Part shown: positions 1 to 6,549 of the stretch, in pieces
Layout of the letters: the number at the start of each line of letters is the position of its first letter
Position numbering within the stretch: the stretch's first letter is position 1
From: an uncultured Clostridia bacterium
Lineage (GTDB): Bacteria > Bacillota > Clostridia > Christensenellales > CALVMC01
Direction: 5' to 3'
Assembly (NCBI GenBank): GCA_944342015.1
Contig: CALVMC010000007.1
Location: forward strand, 1-64,000
Length of the DNA: 64,000 bases
Notes under the pieces: model-generated
Database searches by the model: none
Seen by the model: only the letters and a program-made list of their open reading frames with translations
Told to the model about the DNA's origin: nothing
Translations under genes and position numbers: made by a program

Positions 1-77
1 GCTTTTCGTAGCCAAAGCGGTCAAGGGCTATGCCCGCAGACTGGACCGTTGGTTCGAGTCCAACTTGGGGAGCCAAA
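1..77 (+). repeat. tRNA-like 77-base direct repeat, copy 1
   Basis: The sequence is identical to 200-276. Its 3' part is a good tRNA T-arm (GTTGG, TTCGAGT, CCAAC) followed by TTGGGGAGCCA, and its 5' part resembles the D-arm of a tRNA-Tyr-type gene. The middle keeps GCAGACTG, which looks like the 5' half of a Tyr anticodon arm, but the anticodon, the 3' half of that arm and the variable arm are missing. The 5' end does not pair in the normal register with TTGGGGA. I read it as a truncated or rearranged tRNA-Tyr-like sequence rather than a working tRNA. The copy may extend beyond the window edge. Confidence 0.55.
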
Positions 78-79
78 AG

Positions 80-107
80 AAAGCATAACAAATAGTTATG
101 CTTTTTT
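80..107 (+). terminator. Intrinsic terminator after tRNA-like copy 1
   Basis: A 10-base-pair stem (AAAGCATAAC / GTTATGCTTT) with a five-base loop is followed by a T run. It lies three bases after copy 1 and suggests the tRNA-like unit is, or once was, the end of a transcript. Confidence 0.75.
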
Positions 108-184
108 TGTTTTAAAATAGTATATAACCAACGAGCCTGCGATGAGAGAGCGAAGGGAACGAACAAAGGGCGCGACGCGTTAAG

Positions 185-207
185 CGAAAAGCATAGTATG
201 CTTTTCG
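185..207. repeat. Perfect palindrome at the start of copy 2
   Basis: CGAAAAGCAT and ATGCTTTTCG are separated by AGT. The right arm is the 5' end of the second tRNA-like repeat, so the palindrome occupies the place where a 5' acceptor strand would be expected. The preceding stretch 120-180 is unusually GC-rich for this window and I recognise nothing coding in it. Confidence 0.6.
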
Positions 208-276
208 TAGCCAAAGCGGTCAAGGGCTATGCCCGCAGACTGGACCGTTGGTTCGAGTCCAACTTGGGGAGCCAAA
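200..276 (+). repeat. tRNA-like 77-base direct repeat, copy 2
   Basis: This is an exact copy of 1-77, offset by 199 bases; the match ends after AGCCAAA. It has the same T-arm, the same D-arm-like 5' part and the same missing anticodon half. Two exact copies beside a terminator and a palindrome fit duplication of a tRNA-derived attachment or repeat sequence, but no integrase gene is in view. Confidence 0.55.
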
Positions 277-419
277 TCAGTTATATAAGAACAAACGCAA
301 ATAATTTTTACTATTTTGAGAGTTGTTTTGCATTTTCTTATATAATTCCACAACACGAGTTGCACCAAGACGGACGAACTGAAAGAGCTAGAAAGTATTG
401 GAGCAATAAGGACAAAAAT

Positions 420-448
420 AAGCGATGGCAATAAGCTATCGCTTTTTT
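420..448 (+). terminator. Intrinsic terminator
   Basis: The stem AAGCGAT / ATCGCTT is followed by six T. It closes the non-coding stretch 277-419, in which I see no convincing gene; the short open frames there are antisense or read-through of the tRNA-like repeat. Confidence 0.65.
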
Positions 449-467
449 GTTATTTATATTTGTTTTG

Positions 468-597
468 TTATCCTTGTCGCCTGCTCAAACAAAATGCACA
501 ATCCTTAAAGGTTCGGTCAAGGTGGAGTTTGCTTTTTAGCAAAACAACATTGACAGGTTCTTGGATTGTGCTAATCAAATCAAGGCGACAAGGATAA
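468..597. repeat. Long foldback element with four nested stems
   Basis: The outer arms TTATCCTTGTCGCCT (468-482) and its exact complement (583-597) enclose three further nested pairs: GCACAATCC 496-504 with 563-571, GTCAA 516-520 with 550-554, and GTTTGC 527-532 with 539-545 (one bulged A). The arms sit in matching AT-rich flanks (ATTTGTTT on both sides). No protein is encoded. The architecture fits a small foldback or MITE-like element or a structured RNA; which of these cannot be settled here. Confidence 0.7.
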
Positions 598-657
598 ACA
601 AATATTGTGATTGATTTCAAACTTCACAAAAATAGTTATCCTTAGAGCCTCAGGGTT

Positions 658-672
658 TGGGACAGAGTCCCA
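658..672. other. Short hairpin TGGGAC-AGA-GTCCCA
   Basis: This is a six-base-pair perfect hairpin with a three-base loop, preceded by CAGGGTTT and followed by an A-rich run. A second hairpin lies just after it at about 687-706 (AAGCTATT / AATAGCTT). Both are in non-coding DNA between the foldback element and the 740-834 inverted repeat, and no function can be assigned. Confidence 0.5.
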
Positions 673-739
673 TAAAAAGAAAAAAGCTATTTTGTATCAA
701 TAGCTTATTCTTATGTTATAAAGCACATACGACCACCTC

Positions 740-834
740 AGCAACAAAGGAGATAACGAATACTTGGGGTAGGGTTTAAAATTGGTCTTTCCTCTCACTT
801 TGATATATTATATACTCTATTCTCCTTTGTTGCT
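740..834. repeat. Inverted repeat with 14-base perfect arms
   Basis: AGCAACAAAGGAGA (740-753) is exactly complementary to 821-834, with 67 bases between. The interior is AT-rich and non-coding. With the foldback element nearby, it gives this 870-base gene-free patch a strongly repeat-like character. Confidence 0.65.
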
Positions 835-871
835 TTCGTTTAGTAAATTATTTATAAATAAATTATTACTC

Positions 872-1300
872 TTATTTTAAGTCCTGATACCAACTTGGAA
901 GCGTTGGCACCGTTGCTCTTGTTGGAGCAGTTCTTGGTACTGGAGCTGTTGGAATAGTTGGTTGAATATCAAACTCTACATTTACATATTCAGACTGGGT
1001 ATTTTTTATTAATACATTGTCATAAATAATCTCGCCTAGATATTCTCCTCTCGTACTAATAAAAATATTTCTTTCATAATCGAACACACCTATAGCTTCC
1101 CAAGTTGAATAGTCATACAAATAATTATCACTTGTATAAGCTATACATTTTGCCTGCGAATTATATAGATGATATGGCAATGTAATTTTTTGTGTATCAT
1201 CTTGCTTGTTTGCATTTTTTGAGCAACCTGTAAAAACAAAGCAAAGCATTACAAGTGGAATAATAAGTAAAACACTAAGCTTTATTATTTTATTCTTCAT
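872..1300 (-). CDS. Small lipoprotein of unknown function
   Basis: A 142-residue protein that begins with a lipoprotein signal peptide: KNKIIK, a hydrophobic stretch, then the lipobox VFTGC with the modified cysteine near residue 26. The mature part has no domain I recognise and ends in a proline- and threonine-rich tail before SWYQDLK. The ATG at 1300 is preferred over an upstream TTG because GGAGG lies seven bases before it. It is monocistronic, divergent from the XRE regulator at 1469, and presumably anchored to the outer face of the membrane. Confidence 0.7.
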   Translation of the reverse strand: MKNKIIKLSVLLIIPLVMLCFVFTGCSKNANKQDDTQKITLPYHLYNSQAKCIAYTSDNYLYDYSTWEAIGVFDYERNIFISTRGEYLGEIIYDNVLIKNTQSEYVNVEFDIQPTIPTAPVPRTAPTRATVPTLPSWYQDLK

Positions 1301-1468
1301 TTGCAAACCTCCAATATATAATAAAGCATATCATAAATGTGTTTTTATTGCAATAGTATTTAATGCTATTAAATATTTTATTTAACATTGGATATAATTG
1401 TATTGTGTTGCAAATATAGTAAAAGCTCCTAAATTGATAAAATTATATACATAAGGAGCTTGGTATTT

Positions 1469-1774
1469 ATGGAATTAAAGGAAATTGTAGCAAGAATAGG
1501 AATAATCAGAACTCGTGCCAATTTGTCGGCTCGTGCTTTAAGTTTGATGATTGGAAAGAATGCAAGTTATATTCATCTATTAGAGAGTGAGAAAACAACA
1601 TTTGAACCATCTTTATCAGTTCTGCTTGATATTATAAAAGCTTGTGGCTCAACCCCTGCAGAATTCTTTTCAGAAGATATAAATCAATATAAAATTGATA
1701 AGCAAACTTTGGACTTTCTAAAAACATTATCTCCATATCAAAAAGAAGCAATTATGAATTTATATAAAAAGTAA
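1469..1774 (+). CDS. XRE-family helix-turn-helix regulator
   Basis: A 101-residue protein whose first ~65 residues form a Cro/CI-type helix-turn-helix domain (RTRANLSARALSLMIGKN, ASYIHLLESEKT, PSLSVLLDIIKACG), ending in PAEFF as is common for XRE regulators. The C-terminal part is short and has no sensor domain. The ATG at 1469 lies ten bases after AAGGAG; an upstream TTG at 1460 is too close to that site. Its target is unknown. It may belong with the accessory DNA to its left. The reading frame continues open after the stop (see 1775-1930). Confidence 0.8.
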   Translation: MELKEIVARIGIIRTRANLSARALSLMIGKNASYIHLLESEKTTFEPSLSVLLDIIKACGSTPAEFFSEDINQYKIDKQTLDFLKTLSPYQKEAIMNLYKK

Positions 1775-1930
1775 AAATTAACAAGAGGGGTAGAAATTAC
1801 AGCCGAAGCACTTTCTATGTTAGAGCATTATAAAGATACAAGATCTATTAATATCAATTTTATGCGAGAAAAACTTGATTACAGAGAAATATATACTAAA
1901 TGGCTTGATGCGTGGAAAGATGAATATTAA
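1775..1930 (+). pseudogene. Short open remnant in frame after the XRE gene
   Basis: After the regulator's TAA the same frame stays open for about 50 codons, ending at TAA 1928-1930, with the ATG at 1817 as the only start (37 residues; contains REKLDYREIYTKWLDAWKDE). It could be a decayed C-terminal extension or the tail of a lost gene. No ribosome site precedes the ATG, so expression is doubtful. Confidence 0.3.
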
Positions 1931-1978
1931 TTTAAAATATAAAAACCCAATAAATTTTGGGCTTCTATATTTTAAAAT
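1930..1978. terminator. Bidirectional terminator-like hairpin
   Basis: AT-rich outer arms (TTTAAAATATA / TATATTTTAAA) surround the core AAACCC / GGGCTT. It lies between the plus-strand XRE region and the convergent lipoprotein gene ending at 2027. Confidence 0.55.
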
Positions 1979-2026
1979 TAACAAGCAGAAATTTTGTTTT
2001 ATAATTATTTATAACTACAATTTAAA

Positions 2027-3100
2027 TTACGAATGATTGCTGCTAAGGACGGTTATTTCAAGGGATGCATTATCCGCTATAAATGAGAGTTTATTGGACT
2101 GATACTTATTATAGCCTGTTGAAGATGAGCCTGTTCCTATTGTTTCCGAAAGGTCGTGATAGATTTTTGAACCGTCGCTGCTTTTTACGCCGAATTCAAC
2201 CCAGTACTGATGGTTTACTACATATTCTATTTTAAGAGTAACTTTTCCGTCTACTGCGGTTACATTATCAAAATACTGATATTCCTTTTCGCCGGAGTCT
2301 GCATTGTAATTTGTATCACGGAAATATATATAATATTCGGCATTTTCATCGATTCTGTTTACATCGAATATTACTGTCTCTGTCCATTTTTCAAGTACAA
2401 GAGTTTCAGCTACCGTGATTTTAACGATTATTGTTCCTTTTTGAGAAGAGGAATTACCGTTTGTAAAATTCATTGTGAGCCATGTGGTTCCTAAATTGAT
2501 TTTCGATTGGTCGATACTAACAGTAGCTGAGGAAATAGCATTACCTAACGATGAAGTTTTTTCTTTCACATTTATAGCGCTTACGGGAATTGCGTCTTCG
2601 TTGGAAGAAATAATTTCAGATTTTAAAATTGTCATATAATTTGCATTAAAATAAAGTGTCAGCTGAGCCGTTCCGCTTTCCTTTTTAACAATAGTTTTTG
2701 AATTTGTTGATGCAAAAGACACAAAAGAACCGCCGTATGAATTTCCGTCCGATAATTTTTCTTCATAATCGCTGAGTTCTGCGCTTAATGTTACATTTTC
2801 AGACGGCATCGTAAATGTATAATTGTTACCGTCTTTAAAACACTCTTTATTGTTGTACTTTACGCCTGATACATATTTATCGGGGTTATTTACTTTTACC
2901 GTTACTGTTATAGTATCTGCGAAACTTGCGGAAGTTACATTAGGGGTAAGGGTACAGTCACTGTTTTGAGCTACGGTGATACTGTATTTTTTGGGAGTCT
3001 CTTGTTCTGTTTCCGTGTTATTGCAAGCTACGGAAGAAATCATAACCGCAAACAATGTTATTATCGAGATAATAATTAAAATTAAATTTTTTCTTTTCAT
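2027..3100 (-). CDS. Large lipoprotein with Ig-like/MSCRAMM-type repeat
   Basis: A 357-residue protein with a type II signal peptide and lipobox SSVAC (Cys about residue 26). Residues ~38-110 match the common extracellular pattern YSITV...TITVTVKV...YTFTMPSENVTLSAEL, typical of bacterial Ig-like surface modules. The rest is threonine- and serine-rich beta-strand-like sequence without a recognisable catalytic motif. AGGTG precedes the ATG. It is probably a surface-anchored binding or structural protein; substrate unknown. It is divergent from the CAT gene, about 200 bases away. Confidence 0.7.
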   Translation of the reverse strand: MKRKNLILIIISIITLFAVMISSVACNNTETEQETPKKYSITVAQNSDCTLTPNVTSASFADTITVTVKVNNPDKYVSGVKYNNKECFKDGNNYTFTMPSENVTLSAELSDYEEKLSDGNSYGGSFVSFASTNSKTIVKKESGTAQLTLYFNANYMTILKSEIISSNEDAIPVSAINVKEKTSSLGNAISSATVSIDQSKINLGTTWLTMNFTNGNSSSQKGTIIVKITVAETLVLEKWTETVIFDVNRIDENAEYYIYFRDTNYNADSGEKEYQYFDNVTAVDGKVTLKIEYVVNHQYWVEFGVKSSDGSKIYHDLSETIGTGSSSTGYNKYQSNKLSFIADNASLEITVLSSNHS

Positions 3101-3300
3101 TAAATCACCTGCTTTGAATTAATTTATAATTATATTTTAACATAAAAAATAAATTTTGTTAAATTTACTTTTAAATATTAAAAATATATAAAATTATGAT
3201 ATAATCAATTAGGTATTAATATTCAGCGACGCAATAAAAGTTTAAAAAAATATTTATTGCAAAATATAAATAAATTCAAATTAATTCAACGGGTGGAATA

Positions 3301-3960
3301 ATGGAATATAAAATTATAAATACAGATAAATGGGAAAGAGGGAAGATATTTAAGTATTACATTGAAAAACTTCCCAACGTAATGAGTCTTACAGTTGATA
3401 TAGATATAACGGAATTTTTAGAATTTATAAAAAATAAAAAATTAAAATTTTATCCTACTATGATATGGCTTGTTTCGAAGGTCTTAAATTCGCACGACGA
3501 ATTCAAATATAATTGGGATAAAAAAGGCAATCTCATAAAATGGGATTATATTTCGCCATACTATGCGGATTTCAACAAGGAAGATCAAACATTTGTAAGA
3601 CTCGTTACCGAATATAACGACAATTTAAAAATATTTTACGATAAATTTATGGAAAACAGGGAAAAATTTAAAAATTTAAGAGGCTTTGATTTAAAAGATA
3701 TTCCCCTTAATACCTATGATCTTTCGTGTCTTCCGTGGGTCAGGTACAAAAGCTTTGATTTGCATGTATTCGATGACGGAAAATATCTTGCTCCCGGGAT
3801 AGTTTGGGGTAAGTACGAAAAGCAAGGGGACAGATACATTATGCCTCTTACTATGACGGCTCATCACGCTGTTTGCGACGGATTTCATTTATGCAGATTT
3901 TTTAACGAAATTCAGGGCTTAATTAATAAACTTGAAAGCTCAAAAAATGTTGGTCGATAA
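3301..3960 (+). CDS. Chloramphenicol acetyltransferase-family protein
   Basis: A 219-residue protein of typical length for class A CAT trimers. The catalytic motif HHAVCDGFH is near residue 186, and the family segment LPWVRYKSFDLHVF...APGIVWGKY is upstream of it. The enzyme family transfers acetyl from acetyl-CoA to chloramphenicol. The usual N-terminal arginine region is changed (WERGKIFKYY) and the PW-S-F motif reads PWVRYKSF, so drug activity cannot be assumed. GGGTGG precedes the ATG. No translational-attenuation leader peptide or mobile-element gene is next to it, so it looks like a chromosomal homologue. Confidence 0.85.
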   Translation: MEYKIINTDKWERGKIFKYYIEKLPNVMSLTVDIDITEFLEFIKNKKLKFYPTMIWLVSKVLNSHDEFKYNWDKKGNLIKWDYISPYYADFNKEDQTFVRLVTEYNDNLKIFYDKFMENREKFKNLRGFDLKDIPLNTYDLSCLPWVRYKSFDLHVFDDGKYLAPGIVWGKYEKQGDRYIMPLTMTAHHAVCDGFHLCRFFNEIQGLINKLESSKNVGR

Positions 3961-3968
3961 ATAAATGT

Positions 3969-4008
3969 AAATAAAAAGGTTGATTTATGAGTCAAACTTT
4001 TTTATTTA
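3969..4008. terminator. Bidirectional terminator between CAT gene and ANTAR gene
   Basis: The stem AAAAAGGTTGA / TCAAACTTTTT has AT flanks on both sides. It sits between two convergent genes and overlaps the stop of the ANTAR gene. Confidence 0.75.
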
Positions 4009-4586
4009 TAGGTATGAATTATATTTTCGGCAATTTCCCTTTTCGATACGCAGCGATCCATCGCTTGTTTTTCGATATAACGGTGTGCGTCCTGTTCGCT
4101 CATTTTAAGTGAATTTATAAGAGTCCATTTCGCACGATTGATAATTTTTATTTCGTCCATTTTTTCTTGAAAGGACATGGATTTTTTTTCTAATCGGCGC
4201 AGGCGTTCTCTCGTTGCTTTGAGCCAGTCGAGAGCTTGCAGAACATATTGATGAGATATGGGTTTGCGAATTGAAAAGACGCCGTAATCGCATATTTTAT
4301 CGTAGATACCTTCATAGAGTTCGCTTCGGACGAACATCAGAACAACGCAATTTTTATTTACGGAAACATCAATGGAAAACTTCGCTCCGAAATCGTCGGG
4401 GAGCGGAGTATTTACAAGGATTAAATCATATGGGCGTTCGGTTATTTTTCTTTGCGCTTCGTTTATGCTGACTGCAAAATCGACAGGTCTGTAATAAGGT
4501 TCGGCAAGAAGAGAATTTATTTGCTCATTGAATTTTGCGGAAGCAGAAACAATAAGTACGCTGTAAATATGCTCTTTTAACGGCAT
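4002..4586 (-). CDS. ANTAR-domain antitermination regulator (NitR-like)
   Basis: A 194-residue protein with a receiver-like N-terminal half (1-120), a short coiled coil (~125-145) and a C-terminal ANTAR RNA-binding domain (~143-194: INRAKWTLINSLKMSEQDAH, then RCVSKREIAENIIH). The receiver lacks the phosphorylation site: the usual Asp is Asn59 (LILVNTPL), and the acidic pocket after strand 1 reads VSAS. Activity is therefore probably set by ligand or partner binding rather than phosphorylation. ANTAR proteins bind hexaloop hairpins and prevent termination. It is the last gene of the glutamate synthase-glnA operon, 13 bases after glnA, the position of nitR beside glnA in solvent-producing clostridia. 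Three candidate RNA targets lie at 10856-11168. Confidence 0.88.
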   Translation of the reverse strand: MPLKEHIYSVLIVSASAKFNEQINSLLAEPYYRPVDFAVSINEAQRKITERPYDLILVNTPLPDDFGAKFSIDVSVNKNCVVLMFVRSELYEGIYDKICDYGVFSIRKPISHQYVLQALDWLKATRERLRRLEKKSMSFQEKMDEIKIINRAKWTLINSLKMSEQDAHRYIEKQAMDRCVSKREIAENIIHTYK

Positions 4587-4599
4587 TTAATTTCTCCCG

Positions 4600-5817
4600 T
4601 CAGTTGATGTCTTTGCAGTATGCGGATATTATTGAATCGGGGATAAGGTTTTTTACGAAATTGCTTTTTTTGGCTTTTTGAACGGCCTCTTTCAAGGTGG
4701 ACGGCAATGTTTCGAAACTTTTAAGTTCCTCTTTGTTTAAAGTAAAAAGGTTTTTATCGCAAGGTTTGGGAAGTTCGAGTTTGTTTTTTATTCCTTCCAT
4801 TGCAGAATAGATTATCAGAGAAAAAGCAAGGTAGGGATTGGAAAGAGGGTCGGGGGAGCGAAGTTCGGCTCTTTTGAACTCATCGACTGCCGCAGGTATT
4901 CGTATTAATTGCGATCTGTTTTCGCAAGACCAGGAAACATAAGCGGGAGCTTTATTGCTGCCCAGTCTGTCGTATGATTTTGAAGTACGGTTTAAAAACA
5001 AGGTAATTTCAGAGATATGCTTTAATATACCCGCTATTGCCTGCGGAAGAATATCTTTGTCGGAATCGGATTTTACTGAAAAATTGATATGAAATCCGTT
5101 TCCCGGTTGATTTTCGATAGGCTTTGGGGAAAAGTCTGCGGATATTCCGTTTCTGTTTGCGACTGCTTTTACAACGGAACAGAATGTAACAGCGTTGTCG
5201 GCGGCTTCGAGGGGAGAAGAATATCTGAAATCTATTTCGTTTTGTCCGGGACCTTCTTCGTGATGGGAACTTTCAGGATAAATACCCATTTGCTCTAATG
5301 TAAGACATATTTCCCGTCTTATATCTTCTCCTTTGTCTTCGGGAGCTATATCCATATAGCCTGCGTTGTCGTATGTTTCATTGGTTGGGTATCCTTTTTC
5401 ATCGAGTTTAAAAAGATAAAATTCCATTTCCGGCCCGAATTTAAATGATAAATTTTCCCGCCTTGCGTCCTCTACGGCTTTTTTGAGAATTGAACGGGTA
5501 TCGCCTTCGAAAGTTTTACCGTCGGGATATTTTATATCGCAGAACATTCTGACTACCCTGCCGTGCTCCGGTCTCCATGGAAGTATTACGAGAGTTGACG
5601 GATCGGGATGCAGAAAAAGGTCGGAATGGGTTTCGTCTCCGAAGCCTTCTATTGCCGATGCGTCTATGGCAATTCCGTGTTTGAACGCTCTTTGAAGTTC
5701 GCTGTCCATAATGGAAATGTTTTTTTGTTTTCCGAACACATCACAGAATGCGAGCCTTATGAATTTGACATCTTCTTCTTGCACGAATTGCATAACTTCC
5801 TGTTTCGAATACTTCAT
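4600..5817 (-). CDS. glnA: Glutamine synthetase, type I, short form
   Basis: Makes glutamine from glutamate, ammonia and ATP. At 405 residues it is shorter than the usual ~440-470. The N-terminal beta-grasp domain (1-~85) includes IRLAFCDVFGKQKN. The catalytic domain shows FGPEMEFYLF, the glutamate-rich GPGQNEIDFR, GNGFHINFS in place of the usual G-G-MH-H, the ATP/ammonia-site region KSYDRLGSNKAPAYVSWS and RSPDPLSNPYLAF. No adenylylation-site tyrosine motif is visible, as expected for the alpha-type of Gram-positive bacteria. AAGGAAGG precedes the ATG, 12 bases after the upstream gene. GS and GOGAT in one operon form a complete ammonia-assimilation unit. A second, unrelated GS (glnN) is divergently encoded. 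Confidence 0.93.
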   Translation of the reverse strand: MKYSKQEVMQFVQEEDVKFIRLAFCDVFGKQKNISIMDSELQRAFKHGIAIDASAIEGFGDETHSDLFLHPDPSTLVILPWRPEHGRVVRMFCDIKYPDGKTFEGDTRSILKKAVEDARRENLSFKFGPEMEFYLFKLDEKGYPTNETYDNAGYMDIAPEDKGEDIRREICLTLEQMGIYPESSHHEEGPGQNEIDFRYSSPLEAADNAVTFCSVVKAVANRNGISADFSPKPIENQPGNGFHINFSVKSDSDKDILPQAIAGILKHISEITLFLNRTSKSYDRLGSNKAPAYVSWSCENRSQLIRIPAAVDEFKRAELRSPDPLSNPYLAFSLIIYSAMEGIKNKLELPKPCDKNLFTLNKEELKSFETLPSTLKEAVQKAKKSNFVKNLIPDSIISAYCKDIN

Positions 5818-5829
5818 ATTTTACCTTCC

Positions 5830-6549
5830 TTAATTCATTACATACATTTGTTTGTACGGGTTTTTGGTATCGGGTGTAATTATCGTAAAAGCAGAATTCA
5901 TTATCTTTTCCTTGTCGGCTCCGAACAGTCTGCAAAATTCGCTTATGTATTTATCGAATTCTTCCATATCTTTATCTGTCGCCGCTTTAACGCTTAAATT
6001 TTCGGGGAAACGCACATTTTTACAATCGGATCGCAACAGCATTTTTCCGCCGTGCATTCCGGTACAAGGGAAGTTCCCGACTATCTCGTCCGAGTTTTCA
6101 AGACCGAGTACTATTATTATACCTCCTGCCTGATACTCGCCCAAGAAACTGCCTGCTTTTCCGCCTATTACTATTGCGGGAATTTTTTCCTTGTATTCTT
6201 TCATATGGATACCTGCTCTGTATCCTGCGTTTCCTTTCACATATATCGAGCCGCCACGCATAGCATAGCCTGCCGCATCGCCGATGTTTCCGTAAATTAC
6301 TATTTTACCGTCATTCATTGTGTCGCCGACGGCGTCCTGAGCATTTCCGTTAACGGTTATCTCCGCTCCGTTAAGATATGCACCGAGTGCGTTGCCGGGG
6401 GTACCGTTAATTGTTATTATTTTATTTTTCAGTCCTGCCGAAATAAATCTTTGCCCTAAGCAGTTATTTAATTCGCATACCTTTTCGGATTTTCTGATTT
6501 TATTGTTTAAATCAATATAATCGTAATCTTTTGCGTTTATTGTAGTCAT
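5830..6549 (-). CDS. Glutamate synthase GXGXG-domain subunit (GltB domain 3)
   Basis: A 239-residue stand-alone version of the C-terminal beta-helix domain of the large glutamate synthase subunit. The repeating G-x-G-x-G strands are clear from about residue 45 to 160 (GNALGAYLNGAEITVNG, DAVGDTMNDGKIVIYG, DAAGYAMRGGSIYVKG, FLGEYQAGGIIIVLG), then GMHGGKMLLR. In the fused enzyme this domain holds the other domains together and lines the ammonia tunnel. The start overlaps the upstream stop by one base (TAATG) with GGAGG before it, so translation is coupled. Together with 8202-9707 and 9697-10797 it rebuilds an archaeal-type split GltB. Confidence 0.9.
   Translation of the reverse strand: MTTINAKDYDYIDLNNKIRKSEKVCELNNCLGQRFISAGLKNKIITINGTPGNALGAYLNGAEITVNGNAQDAVGDTMNDGKIVIYGNIGDAAGYAMRGGSIYVKGNAGYRAGIHMKEYKEKIPAIVIGGKAGSFLGEYQAGGIIIVLGLENSDEIVGNFPCTGMHGGKMLLRSDCKNVRFPENLSVKAATDKDMEEFDKYISEFCRLFGADKEKIMNSAFTIITPDTKNPYKQMYVMN

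Noticed and set aside
180-434. Open frames on both strands across the second tRNA-like repeat (one reading VGLEPT)
   Set aside because: They are translations of tRNA-like DNA; the VGLEPT string is a well-known spurious product of tRNA 3' ends. No ribosome site precedes them.
1-870. Integrative element boundary with integrase or insertion sequence
   Set aside because: Repeats look like attachment or foldback sequences, but no transposase, integrase or relaxase gene is encoded in the window.
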